A stretch of DNA of 64,000 nucleotides, taken from the NCBI GenBank assembly GCA_020736575.1, contig JAGPYM010000025.1, forward strand, positions 1-64,000. Reading direction: 5' to 3'. The notes under the pieces were generated by a model that saw nothing but the letters and a program-made list of their open reading frames with translations, was not told where the DNA came from and did no database searches. Made by a program: the position numbers and the translations under genes. The stretch is from Thelonectria olida (lineage: Eukaryota > Ascomycota > Sordariomycetes > Hypocreales > Nectriaceae). Positions 11,781 through 23,600 of the stretch are shown piece by piece; position 1 is the stretch's first letter, and each line of letters opens with the position of its first letter.

Positions 11781-12840
11781 AGGCAGTAATTTTACCTACT
11801 AAGCATATATTGTGTGGCTGCCGGAAACGAGTGGACTGTCGTCAGATATCTGAAAAATTCGATGACATCGCCACTGAAGGAGGTATTGGCCCCCTTGGCT
11901 GGCAGGAAACTGTACACCCTCATTGGTGGTTTCTAGACAGTATTCCATCCGGTGTACAGCTTCTAGGTGTGCTCGGCCAGTGCGACCTGAGTAACTGGTA
12001 CGCCGCTGTCGGTAATGGGCTAGACACCGCCGTAAACGGCAAGCCTAGACTCGCCATTAGCATCTTCCTTGTTCGAGACTTGGAGCAAGGAAGGCTTGCC
12101 AGATCACAATTTCATACTCTCCGGAAGAATGATCATGGTTGATGTCCCAGTCAGTGAAGATATCGTAGGCCACGTTGGCTCTCGTGTTGGTGACGTTGTA
12201 CGACCACTGAACAGTTGTCGGCAGACGGTTTATCTCGCTGATTCGCCTACGATTGAAGGCACGATTGGCATATATGTAGCTTTTGGCCGTGTTCGCGTTG
12301 CCGATCCAGCGCCAATCAGAGCCGAAGGCGATGCCGCCGCCGGTTGCCCATAGTAGTACGTGCACTGGGATCCGGTAGTTGCCGTGTCGATTCCCCAGAG
12401 AGGCTTGAGAACTGAGTAGGCTCCGGTAGAGTAGTAGGCGTACTGGGTACAAAGCGAGGCAACGGGGGCAAGCCGGGTCGGGGCCAACGAGGTGGTGGTG
12501 GGCGACGGCGGGTTTCCGCTACCCGGCACCTGGAGACATTGCGAGTACCCTGCACATCAGAAGTCATCACTGTTTTCTCAAAACATCCATATCCGGGTGG
12601 ATCAACTCACCACATTGAGCTTTTGGCATGTCCAATTGGACTGGCAGGTAGTCGGTCCGGTGTGCCCGGTACCTGATGAAGAAGTCACGAGATTAGCATA
12701 CTTCAGACCTATTTAACACGACTTGTCCAGCATTGAGAAATTGCCTCAATATCGACCTACCACCGCACTGAACCCAGGATCCGGCTTGAGCTAGACTTAG
12801 GGACCAGAAGACGTTAACAACAAGGCCTTTACCAGCATGC
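11780..12840 (-). pseudogene. CBM1-GH12 endoglucanase, decayed
   Basis: On the minus strand a hydrophobic leader is followed by a fungal cellulose-binding module. Pieces WVQCGG, TGHTGPTTC and YSQCLQ are interrupted by introns (for example about 12759-12673). A Pro/Thr/Ser linker leads into a GH12 catalytic domain: [18 protein letters not shown], then [51 protein letters not shown] and VYSF. GH12 enzymes are secreted beta-1,4-glucanases or xyloglucanases, and the EYEIVIW stretch holds a catalytic Glu. Damage: a one-base frameshift at the GGG run near 12347, and in-frame TAG codons at 12022-12020, 11965-11963 and 11935-11933. The second sits where a Trp is expected (TGG to TAG). No clear ATG precedes the leader. 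The intron after EIVIW starts with GC instead of GT. It cannot make an active enzyme. Confidence 0.8.
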
Positions 12841-13750
12841 TAGATGCTAAAATGATGTTGATCCTTCAAAACAAAGGGTTATCTATTGACTTCTTGATGC
12901 TGAATTTGCCTTTATATACCCCAGGGCGGGCGGAAGATCGCATTCTGTGGACAGATATTACCTGCTTGGACAAATTGGATTAGTGTAGCGCCGGTGTTCA
13001 AACCTCCGGATGGACGATATGTCCCCATTTGGAATCAGCTAGACAATAGGTGCACCCCTGAAATATGGTACAGACCCATGCAAACTGAGCTGTACCAATT
13101 ACATGCACCATTTGCCATTTCTCGTGTCAGAGCAGGCAGCCCTGTCTCCGAAATTGGAGTCGCCACGTCATCTGCATCAAATTCACAGACGCCATGAATG
13201 CCAGTTTACAGTATTCTCGGGATCATCACGATGGGTCTGAGATCCCGTGGGCGTCTAGCTTACAGAGAACTAGTCATCGGCATTATCGGGACCGTCCCGA
13301 TTGCAGGGGAGCCGCTCGACAACCCGCATTATAGAATAGTTGCCTGTGCTGAAGCTGAGGCAGGCGACATTGGAGGTCAAAATGGAAAATTATGAGGAGA
13401 TCCCTGGTATAAAGCTACGGAGGAGTGTCGAAAGCGTTATAAGTCTTGGGTGAGCGGCGAACAGCACTTACAGCACTCGCCGCCTCACCGTTCATCTGTA
13501 TGACTGGTTGCAAGAGCTGACCAAAGATAGATTGATGGATTGATTCTCATGATTTTAATTGGTTCTTTTTAGACACAGGCTGTCCCATCCGCTTTAACGG
13601 CAGTTATGCACCATTCGTCTATAGGTAAGTCGAGAAGCCATTTCCTGCTTCCGGAAGGTCGCCTCCTCCCAGAACTTGGTTGTCCTTGTCTTTACCCAAG
13701 TAGGCTATAGCCGGCAACCCCGAAGACGGACAGCCCCTTGACCTTGCATG
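12841..13750. other. No recognisable gene
   Basis: About 900 bases between the endoglucanase pseudogene and the helicase relic. I recognise no gene. From about 13560 the sequence becomes rich in TAG/CTA, like the relic next to it, and may be a further part of the same decayed element. Confidence 0.4.
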
Positions 13751-14680
13751 GCTCGCGGGCCCTGTGGCCTGAGGATCATAAGGGCCTCCTCCTCTATCGG
13801 CTGACCGTCCTTCTACTTATAGTTAGATATAAAGACGCACAGTATTACTTAATATTACTACTAGAAGGCTAGAGTCGCTTCTATATTCAGATTCTACTAG
13901 TTAGTATTAAGCGTGTCACCACCGTAATGCCCAACTCCTATAGGATCTGCCTGCCTTCCTAATAGCCGCAGGCGTTAAGCAGGTCGACGTCCGACTAGTC
14001 CTAGATTCCGAGCTGAATCCACATTAATAGCTTGTGCAATTCCGAAACGCCAGTAGCGCGGACCTGCTCATCTAACATAACAACAGTAGTGAACTTCTTC
14101 CACAGGGCTTGTGCCTTATCATATTAGTGCCTCTGCTCCACCCTGAATGAGTTATCCTACTCCCACGCAACGGCTGCACTGGGAAGCAAGATTGACCTCT
14201 CCTGCACAGGACAGAGCTAGTGAAAGTCACCGCAGAAGAGGACAATAGAGATGCCTCCAAAGTCTTCAACGGATCCTCAGAGCCTGCACAGCTGCTCGTT
14301 CACCATGTATAACATCTGTGTGCCGAGCATGATAACTTCGTCTACAATCAGCAGAATGCAGGAAAGTCCATGTCCTAAAACATGCGTCTCCTCAGCTTAG
14401 TCATTATTCGCCGGGATCATAGTGCCTCGGGGAAGACATCGGATTGAACTACGGCCCTATACATGCCGCGGATATGCTAGAATTTGGCACCTTGCAACAT
14501 GGATAATGCCTGCGCTCGCCCAGTCATGTCATACTCGTGAACACTCTCGGCTTTTTGCTGCCGGATGGGTGGACCCCAGCCGCGCAACATTGAGTAGAAC
14601 TGCGCCCATATCTTGTTAACTACTAACTTAAGGTCGTACATATTCTTTCCAGCCGCGGGGATCGCTACATATACCACCAA
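13750..14680 (-). mobile_element. Relic of a PIF1-like helicase of Helitron type, RIP-like decay
   Basis: Reading the minus strand from about 14680 to 13750 gives a recognisable PIF1/Helitron helicase broken by many stops. Still legible are LRGWGPPIRQQ, MYRAVVQSDVFPEAL, IMLGTQMLYMVNEQL, EDFGGISIVLFCGDFH (the Walker B-type region of this family), SILLPSAAVAW, VMLDEQVRA, DVDLLN, ELGITVVT and KDGQPIEEEALMIL. About sixteen stop codons interrupt it, nearly all TAG, at places where Gln (CAG) or Trp (TGG) is expected. There are few indels: I see one clear frameshift near 13904. C-to-T and G-to-A changes without much length change are the mark of RIP in fungi. I saw no Rep domain and no Helitron ends (5' TC, 3' CTRR hairpin). 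A host PIF1 origin is less likely. Confidence 0.7.
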
Positions 14681-14770
14681 CTCTAACGCAGCTCAAATTT
14701 CCTCTCCTGCCAGCCTGCCGTCTGTTCACAGAAAATGGTAAGACTTGATTTGTTGATCTCGTGGATGGCT

Positions 14771-15577
14771 TCAAGTCTGCGACACCGCATCCGGAACAGC
14801 TGTACAGGAAACGGTACGCAGAGGCATCGTCCGAGTAAACACAAGCAGCTTATTAAGTATAATGAATTCCACCTTCAACTTAATGCTGTATATAAATGGC
14901 TTGCATGCCGTCTCGATATCGAAGTTGTTGGTGTACTCCAACACTATTAGGGTGCTATCCAGAAGGACATTGATAAGGAACAAGACAACAAGATGTCTAA
15001 GGAAGTTCCGTCCCTCCGCACCTCTGAGAGCTATTACCGGCCTAAAGCTGTGGTAGCCCTCATATAGAAATAACCCGGAGATAATAGATTCCTGGAGTGA
15101 GAAAACAATAATCTCGATCCTTTCGTATATATTGAAGGCCGTAAGGAAAGGCCCTGGGTTGCCCAAGTTGCAAAAGACAAATATGACTGATTCCGGGATA
15201 TGTAGAATGCAGGCGTTGGTTATGATCATAATAAGCACTAAGCGAATTGTCCTCGGATTATATACCATGAGATGCAGGCGCGTCCATAAGACAACTGACT
15301 GCCCGGTGACCATTAGACACCAGCCAACGATCGAGAAGGCGCTCATAGCAATATTCGGCGCGATATGGTAATAGCGGAGCAGGAAAGCTATAGCATGAGT
15401 TGGTACCCCAATGGCGGCGGTTATTATGGCCCAGAAGTACCGTCCCCTCCACTGCTTGAACGTAGTGAAGATTAAGACGAAGATCTCGATGGTATTGTAA
15501 AAGGCGATTGCGAAGAAGCTCGCCATCAGCATAGCTTCCGGTAGCGAGAGCGGTAGTGGTTCTGTCTCCCCAGCCAT
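14771..15577 (-). CDS. Seven-helix integral membrane protein (DUF7703-like)
   Basis: A single exon of 268 residues starts at the ATG at 15577. It has about seven hydrophobic helices. The N-terminal LPLSLPEAM, the segment VGWCLMVTGQSVVLWTRLHL and the stretch SLQESIISGLFLYEGY match the fungal DUF7703 family of uncharacterised membrane proteins, often near Pth11-like receptors in size and topology. No biochemical role is established. The frame is clean although the gene sits between a RIP-marked helicase relic (from 14680 down) and an A+T-rich block (from 15895), so either selection or its recent arrival has kept it intact. Expression is uncertain: the upstream 300 bases contain no obvious promoter element. 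Confidence 0.75.
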   Translation of the reverse strand: MAGETEPLPLSLPEAMLMASFFAIAFYNTIEIFVLIFTTFKQWRGRYFWAIITAAIGVPTHAIAFLLRYYHIAPNIAMSAFSIVGWCLMVTGQSVVLWTRLHLMVYNPRTIRLVLIMIITNACILHIPESVIFVFCNLGNPGPFLTAFNIYERIEIIVFSLQESIISGLFLYEGYHSFRPVIALRGAEGRNFLRHLVVLFLINVLLDSTLIVLEYTNNFDIETACKPFIYSIKLKVEFIILNKLLVFTRTMPLRTVSCTAVPDAVSQT

Positions 15578-15894
15578 CGCTTAGGGGTCTTGCTGGGGAG
15601 GCTCCAGTTGGGGACGGCGAGGTTGGACTATCGCGGGAGTGCCATCGACTGATTCCGATGCTCAGCGGCAAAGACCAAGAGGGCTGGTTAGAAACCAGCA
15701 GTCTAATACACTGTGGAGAATGAGAGATGTGCCATGCAGGCTGCAAGGGGACCCTCAAGGCAATACAAGATGGGGTTTTGCCGAAGATGTATCTCTGCTA
15801 AAAAAAAGCCGATTGAGGCATGTGAAGGTGAAGAGAACTTTTCAGATGAACACTACAGGCTATTTGGCCTAGAGGTCATTTGAGTTTAGTGTCG

Positions 15895-16335
15895 CCAATT
15901 TAGGTTTTCCTATTTTGATAGTGGGAGCGATAATACAACCCAACCCCTAACGGAAGTGATTATAAAAGGTAGATAAATAAAAGATAGGGCAATAAGAGAC
16001 TTAGAGGAAAATTAGCTTTTATTTATAATTAGTTATAATTATAAATAAGAAATAAATTAGAAATTAAATAAATTAAATAATTAAATAGAAATAAATTAAA
16101 ATTATTAAAATAAATTATAAAAATTTATATAAAAATCTATTAAAAATTATATAAAAAGTATAATATTTATTTTTAAAAGTTTTAAGCTTCCTTTTTAAAT
16201 TTAAATAATTAGATTTAATAAAAAGCTTAAACTATTTTATTCTTATTAACTTTTAATAAAAATCCTCCATTCTTATTACTACACTCTCTACTAATAACCC
16301 GCGACCACTATTATATTACCATATCTTCTTAATTG
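15895..16335. repeat. A+T-rich block, probably RIP-decayed repeat
   Basis: About 440 bases, especially 16000-16260, are almost pure A and T, with tandem-like TTAAATAA and TAAATTA strings. It contains no open frame. The abrupt change in composition against both flanks, and the RIP-marked relic at 13.75-14.68 kb, suggest heavily mutated transposon DNA. I cannot identify the original element. Confidence 0.65.
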
Positions 16336-16375
16336 TCCATATGTAAAAGCTCCACGATAGCCTTTGTGGTTGTGT

Positions 16376-17465
16376 TTACTTCCTAATATGCACATTTGCC
16401 AAGTCCACATATGAGCCCGAATCTAGACGATTTGGCGGTACCCGCTTTGGAAGCTTCCACGCAATGTTTAGGCACAAACCAGGATGGCCGAAAGTCAGAC
16501 AGAGACACGCAACGATGACCATCGTGCCTTCCAAGACCATGAACGCCACTTCGTTGTTCGCGAGGGGACTATGAAAACCCCTCAGCAGTTCAGCAACACG
16601 AAAAGCACATCTAGCGAAGATTGTGACCGACGCGATAGCAAGGCCTGAGAGGGTTAGTGTATTTTTACCGCAAAAAAAAGAAGAGGATTGTTGGATGCTC
16701 TTTGAACGTACCAAAGACGAGACGTCTCCACCGGACACTCCTTTGCTGAGATTGCAGTCGATGGCGGTAACGAAATGCAGCTGCAGCATGCCATCTCCAA
16801 GCGTAAATAGCAGCGTATAGTATAAACAAGAAGAGCGACACAACCTGAAATGCCAAACCGCTAATCATGATATCCACGCCCGTCTGTCTCATGTCCTCTG
16901 CCTCTTGAGACCCCTCATTTGATGTGGCAGTGATGGCCCCTCCAGCGGCCTGCAGGACCAGACAAATAAAGTCGCACGTCATAAAGATGATAGAAATCCA
17001 CTGTGGTCGGATCCACGACAGTCTCTCGTTGCAAGAGTACACAACGCGTGCAAATGTGATGTAGATGGCGGCGGTAAGGAACGCGGGTCCAATGGTGAGA
17101 CAAACGAGATATCTTTGCTAATGTGTCAGAGTCTGCTATCTGTCCTTTGGAATGAGAATATGGGACTCGACGTACTCGATGAAGAAATTGAAGTTGAAAG
17201 GGTCGTCGTGTAGTTGTATACGTCCGACGTATCCGACGATTTCGAGAACCAGCCCAAAGATCATGGCGAACAGGTAGCTCCATGTCTTGTGTCGGATGCC
17301 GAGTCCTAACTGCACAAGAAGCAGAACACCGAAGATCGCAGCAAACACGGCGTTACCAGCGATTTTGGGCTGATATGTGATGATTGCCTGAGATAGCGGG
17401 CACGTATCGAGGGTGCACGGCACAACCGTCTGCGTGCTGTTGGTGGTGCTGGGGTTGTCAGACAT
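16376..17465 (-). CDS. RTA1-like seven-helix membrane protein
   Basis: Three exons on the minus strand: 17465-17176, 17112-16712 and 16644-16376, 319 residues, with introns of 63 and 67 bases. Order: a short luminal/outer N-terminus, then seven helices, including the family segments EIVGYVGR, YLVCLTIGPAFLTAAIY, TCDFICLVLQAAGG and ARCAFRVAELLRGF. The tail is hydrophilic. The RTA1 family includes yeast Rta1/Rsb1, linked to 7-aminocholesterol resistance and sphingoid-base export; filamentous fungi have many paralogs of unknown substrate. The gene looks intact, and start and stop are clear. It is next to the A+T-rich block on its 3' side. Confidence 0.88.
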
Positions 17466-18070
17466 GGTGGGGGACTGTGATGTCTATGGTAGATACACGG
17501 ATGAAGCTTTTGCTGAATTTTAAAAAGTGGAATGCCTCTGATAATCCCTTTCCCTGAACGACTGCGATGAAAGGCCAGGACGGTATATAACTACACAGGC
17601 CCGGGGACACAAGCTGCTTTGAAGTTGTCTACGTGGACACGGGGCGCAGCAGAAGATGCCAGTGTCATGTAAAACTGGAACCTGGAGGAAGTACAAGCAT
17701 GTCTGCATGGACCCTGTTATGATACAAAGCGGAATTGCGGACGAAGTAAGGCACCGCCAAATCGTGAAAGACCGAGATGGCCTCCACAGTGATTCTCGGC
17801 GACTTAAGGGCATGGGTACTTCATCCGCTGCGGCCCAGGCCTCGAATCTTTGCCTCAAACTAGACTAGTCCACAAACACCGAGCTGAGCTCCACTGGCCA
17901 TCGGCGGCTACTACCATGAAACGAAAGCCTTACTTGGGCAACTGGCAGCACTCCATGTATACATTGTAGCTTAGCTGCGTTACTAGGACACCGCCAGGGT
18001 GATCCTTGTCTCCAACAAGGGGATGGGCGGCATTTATACACTGACGCATCGCCGCGGCAATTGTGCAAGT
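17466..18070. other. Intergenic
   Basis: About 600 bases between the RTA1-like gene start and the 3' end of the Zn2Cys6 gene. It should hold the RTA1-like promoter. No other feature recognised. Confidence 0.5.
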
Positions 18071-19794
18071 CTATATGTCGATAGGTTCTGACCAGATGAT
18101 CCAGTTATCCAGGCTGGCGTAATCAAGATGGCCCCATCCTTGCGCGAGAGGCGTCTTTGGCCGGCTGAACTCAACGTCGACGACGCGGTTGCCCTCACCA
18201 GTTGCTCTTGGAGGCGACACCCCATAGCCATGGACCCTCTGCCTTTCGAGGACATTGCAGACAGCCAGTGGAACGCCGGGAGCGCAAGGCACACAGGCAC
18301 ATGTCTCCATGACAGCCAGCCGGGCCCCAATCGCCGCCATGATATGTCCATCGGTAGGCCCCTCGCGACCTTGCTCGTTGAGCATTGTCGTCGCCAAAGC
18401 ACGCAGCGACGGATCTCTGCACCTCATACTCACGATGAAGAGAGGACTGACAATGCCAAGACGCGTTGTGAAGCGTTTGAAAGCGCTGGCTTTGTTGGTC
18501 CGCCGCCTCAGCCGCGACGACGCTGCAGCATCACTAACGATGCTTCGGAATCGGTCCTCGTGTTCATCGTAAGCGCTTTGGAACGGGTTGTGGACACACA
18601 GGATACATATGAGGGCCGACGTGAGCTGCGTGCGGATAGCATAAATCTCCGCCAGTATCTCTGAATCTCTCAGCGTAGACGTCGCTGACGAATACTGAGC
18701 CTGCAGTCTTGTGGCATGCGCTGCAAGGCCATCGAGAATCGAACAACATTCAGTTGCCGCGTCAAATTGACTCTTGCACATGGTGGGATTATGCTCTCTC
18801 CAACTTGGATAGGTGTATCGCAGCTGGGCAGCCGACGCTATGAATTGATGTGATCGGTGAAGGCAGAGCATCGCGGCGTTAATAGCAAGCTCCGGCTCAC
18901 GGAACGCATCGTCTCTAGCGGCTGCTTCGTGGAATTCCAGGTGCATAAATTGCGGCGTCTGAGCCAAGCCGTAGCTGCCAATCAAGAGGTCAATCTTGAC
19001 CAGCTCGCTCTTGATCGTGCTGAGAATGTCGGCGGATGAAGCTCCCTGGCGACGCGGATAGGTCTTGGTCAGGATCTGTACAGCCCCGAGAAAATGGGCG
19101 AGCGCATTTTCTTCATGCTGACTCAGGATCTCAGCGCAGGCTAGGATGATAGATGCCAGAGCGAGGGACTCCGGGCCTGCAGACACGTTGTGAACATCGA
19201 ATTGGAGCCTTGCAAGAGCCGAGCCGTAGTACCGCCAGGCGGAATAAGGGCTGCTTTTTACCATGTCTGCGTTGAGCGATAGTTCGTACGCAGCCCCAAA
19301 TGCGGCAGCGGCGGACTTGACACATTCGACTTGATTCGATAGCTGGAGGAATATGCGGCCCCAGACACCATCTTCTGGCAGAGGACGGCCGTTGTTGTCC
19401 AGAGACAGCACATGAGCTGCGAGATAGCTTAGTCGCTCTGTATCGCTGTCCGCTATGACGCCCAACTTCAGAGCAGGCTGCAAGGCCGATGACGACAACT
19501 TGCTTTCGTGGTTGTAACCGCCACATAGTCGACCTGCTAGGATGCACCGCCGACATAGAGGCTTTTGCTCGTCACACTTGACCCGTCGTGTCCTGCATCT
19601 GGTCAGTCGAATTGGCGCCACGATAGATGAGGGCAAAGTGAGGGACTCAGGGACCCATACTTGCAAGTCACGCAGCCTCGCTTCGACTGCGAAACAACCA
19701 CGCGAGACCGCTTTGGTGTGGAAGCGGATGATCCACTCCTGGACGCAGGACTTGTACGAATAGGGGGTTGTTGGTAACTTGGCAGCGCCTCCAT
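18071..19794 (-). CDS. Zn2Cys6 transcription factor
   Basis: Two exons on the minus strand: 19794-19661 and 19592-18071, 551 residues. The 68-base intron cuts the zinc cluster, as often happens in these genes. Choosing the second possible acceptor (CAG at 19595-19593) gives the exact spacing Cys 41, 44, 51, 58, 61, 68 in CVTCKTRRVKCDEQKPLC and following RRC...C. The first acceptor, ten bases upstream, would insert residues and spoil it. A basic, Ser-rich N-tail precedes the cluster. The remainder is an alpha-helical region like the fungal-specific TF domain, without a clear MHR motif. Such proteins bind CGG half-sites as DNA-binding activators or repressors. It is divergent from the GT28 glycosyltransferase across 824 bases, so shared control is possible. 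Confidence 0.87.
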
Positions 19795-20618
19795 AATCGC
19801 CAGTGGCCACAGGGCTGACGTGGCAAATGTGGTGTATGTGAGAGTAAGGTCTATCAGCCCTGCGCCAGATCAGCCGGGGATGGACTTAGGGCGGCGTCCT
19901 CGGGCCGAAAGCTCTCCGGCCTTGTTGTATCCCGAATTCGTTTTCTGGGACTGAAAGGAAAAAAGAAAAGAGGAAACAAAGCCCAGGAACGAAGTGATGG
20001 TCAAGATGGCGCTCAGAGGACGCAAAAATCCCTTCAATCAGCAGAGGGTGGCATAAAGCAGCCGAAGAGTGACCACGATCGCGACAGGCGTGTAAGTGCT
20101 GGTTGACGATCAAAGCCGGGAAATCCCCCACCAGCTGCTCGCAACGTGTAGAGATCAGTGAATATAGACATCGAGACACCGCCGCCACGGCCCCTTCCCC
20201 GATCCGGGTTAAGCAAGTGTGGCATTACAGCTCAGGACCCAGCCAGCGTCGCAGCAGATTCAATGCATATCGGGCGAGTCAGCAAGGCTTTGCTCAAACC
20301 AGCTTAGCTCGACAAACACCGAGATGAGCTCCACCTGCTGTTTACGGCCCATAATCGAATGCTCTCTCATTGGACCCCCGGCAGCACCCATGGACATAGC
20401 TTACCTAGGTCGGTATCTGACTTGGTACAGTTCGCGATAGCTACCTCCAGTAGGGGCTATCAAATGGTGTGCCATATTCGACCACTGATGCCCAATACGA
20501 AGTACTTCTACATAGAGAAGCTGTATTTTACGTACGCGTCACTCTCAATCCTGTAGCCGCGTCATCTCACTCCGTCAGCCGCTCAAGTTGTTTTGCAGTG
20601 AGATATATTATCTATGCC
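19795..20618. promoter_or_regulatory. Divergent intergenic promoter region
   Basis: The 824 bases separate the Zn2Cys6 gene (minus) and the GT28 gene (plus). The frame of the GT28 gene stays open to 20469 upstream of its chosen start, but that part looks like leader sequence. Confidence 0.5.
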
Positions 20619-23600
20619 ATGGCTAACTCAGGTAAACCCAGTCTGCCTTCTCCCATTCACACTATGGCCGCCCATTATCCCTCAAAAGAAGTTCTGCCAG
20701 TCCCAGAGACCACTATGCAGCGATCCATACGTCAGCAAGCAGAAGCTGCTGCTGCCGCCCAGACCAATCCTGCAAGAGCCACGAGACAGGATGCCCTCCT
20801 GCGGGAGACTGACCTAACCCCTTCTGATGCGGCCGAGGACGACGTGCCCCCTCCTGCCTACGGCGACGCATATGGCGAGATCCGCAACGAAAAGGACGGC
20901 CTAGGCACGAGTGCCTGTGTCACTGACGACGGCCGTGTCAACATCTGCATCAATCAGTTCAACCAGCGTCTGTCCCAGCTCTTCACTCCTGCTCTGCGTC
21001 AACAAGTCCAGAGCGTTCAGGATAGTCGTCTGCCTCCTCCACCTTACATTCCCCCTTCATTGGGGGGAGAAGAGGGTATTCCTCCACCCCCGCCCCTGAA
21101 CGTCGTCATCCAGGTCGTGGGCTCGCGCGGAGATGTGCAACCCTTCGTTGCATTAGGAAAGGTTCTCAAAGGCACCTACGGCCATCGTGTACGTCTGGCG
21201 ACGCATCCCATCTTTAAAGACTTGGTGCAGGAGAATGGCCTGGAGTTCTTCAGCATCGGTGGCGATCCCTCCCAGCTTATGGCTTTTATGGTCAAGAATC
21301 CCGGTCTGATGCCGGGATTTCGCAGTCTACTAAGCGGAGATGTCCGTCAGCGCAGAAGAGATGTTGCCGGGTACATTCAAGGCTGCTGGCGATCATGTTA
21401 TCAAGCCGGTGACGGAACGGGTCTCTATACTACAGCTACCCATGAGGACCTTTCCAGGTCTGAAGCAAGGCCCTTCGTCGCCGACTGCATCATCGCCAAC
21501 CCCCCAAGCTTTGCCCATATTCATTGCGCAGAGAAACTGGGCATTCCTCTCCATATCATGTTCACTATGCCATATTCTCCAACCCAGGCATTTCCTCATC
21601 CTCTGGCCAACATCCAATGCTCTAATGCCGACCCTCAGCTAACTAATTACATAAGCTATACCATGATCGAACTCCTCTCGTGGCAGGGCCTAGGTGAGAT
21701 CATCAACACATTTCGCGCCAAGTGTCTCGGTCTGGATCCCGTGAGTCTGATCTGGGCCCCCGGGGTGCTCCAGCGTCTTAAGGTTCCTCACACCTACTGC
21801 TGGTCTCCGGCCTTGATACCCAAACCGAAGGACTGGGGCCCTCACATATCCGTCTCCGGCTTCTACTTTCTCAACTTGGCCTCCAACTACACCCCTGCCC
21901 CTGATCTCCAGGCATTTCTCGACGCCGGTCCGCCTCCCGTCTATATAGGATTCGGGAGTATCGTTTTGGATAACCCTAGTGCCATGACGGAGCTCATCCT
22001 CGAGGCTGTAGGGAAGACTGGCCAGCGTGTGCTTCTTTCTTATGGCTGGGGAGGCATGGGCGCGAACGAGCTCTGTACCTCTGACGGCGTCTTCATGCTA
22101 GGCAACGTGCCGCATGACTGGCTTTTTCAGCACGTCTTGTGCGTTGTTCACCACGGTGGCGCAGGAACCACAGCAGCAGGCATCACAGCAGGCCGACCGA
22201 CTGTAGTCGTTCCGTTCTTTGGAGACCAGCCTTTCTGGGGCGCCATGGTTGCGCGAGCAGGCGCCGGCCCTGATCCAATCCCTCATCGGAAACTCACAGC
22301 GGACAACCTAGCCGATGCCATCAACTTCTGCCTCAAGCCCGAAACCCTAGAACGTACCAAAGAGCTCGCAAGCAAGATCGCGGCGGATCGAGGCAGCGAT
22401 ATGGGTGCTCAGTCGTTCCATCAATATCTCGAGGTTGACCGACTCCGTTGCACCCTAGCACCATATCGAGCCGCTACGTGGCGTATTAAGCGCACCCAGG
22501 TCCGGTTGAGCGCTTTTGCAGCCTGTACTCTGGCCAATGCAAATCTTCTAGATTTCCATGACTTGAAGCTGTTCAGACCGCAAGAATACGAAACCGACCA
22601 AGGTCCTTTGGATCCAATATCCGGAGGTTTTGTGGCAGCGTGTGGCGCGTTCAGCAGCATGGCCATGGGGTTAGCCGAAGTCCCCTCGGAGACGTGGAAG
22701 GCCTTGCAGTTTCCGTTCAAGTACAACCGGCAGCAGTCCCATTCTCGAGAAATAGTGCCGGCAATGGCAGGGAGACAAGATATGTCGAATGGGGGGCAAA
22801 GAGCAATTCCGTCCCCTTCGGCAGAACAAAGTCAGGGGAGCAAAGGCCTTAGGCGTTTCGCAAAGACGCTTGTTCAGTCACCCATGGAAGTCTCCATGGG
22901 CGTTAGCAAGGGACTTCACAATCTCCCTAAGCTTTGGGGAGACGATACCGTGCGCTCTCAAGCACAAGTCAGCGATTTCACGTCAGGCGCCAAGGCAGCA
23001 GGAAAAGAATTTGGCCTTGGCTTTTACGACGGCGTTACTGGCCTGTTCACTCAGCCTTGGAAAGGCGCCCAGAAACAGGGTGCTAGCGGCTTTCTCAAAG
23101 GAATTGGCAAGGGGATGGGGGGTTTTGTGGCCAAGCCAAGCGCAGGCGTCTTTGGTGTTCCCGGGTATGTGATGAAGGGGGTACACAAGGAGGTGCAGAA
23201 GCTATTCGGCAGCAACGTCCAGAACTACATCGTCGCATCCAGGGCAGCTCAAGGATACGAAGAGTGGCTAAAGGGATCTGATAGAGAAAAGCAAGACGTC
23301 ATTGCTCGGTGGAAGTTGATCCAGAAATACTTGAAGAGGAAACGCGACTCTGACGAGATGGTGCGAGACATCCTGGAAGCACAGGGAAAGATGAACATGG
23401 AGAACAGAGAGGCCCGTCAGGACTTGGCGACATCCGCGCGTTCTGCTCAGTCCGCCAATGTAGATCCCCCAAACCTCGATTCCGAGAGTGTCACTCTCCC
23501 CTCGGGTAGTTCAAAGTTACACGAAGCACCGCTGGGTGCGGCTGGAGTCAACCAAGCCATTCGACCGTCAGTTCAGGAGACGTCACGTGGAGACGCGGGC

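Noticed and set aside
20469..20618. Upstream in-frame extension of the GT28 gene to an earlier ATG
   Set aside because: The 50 extra codons look non-coding and the ATG at 20619 sits in a better CCATGG context.
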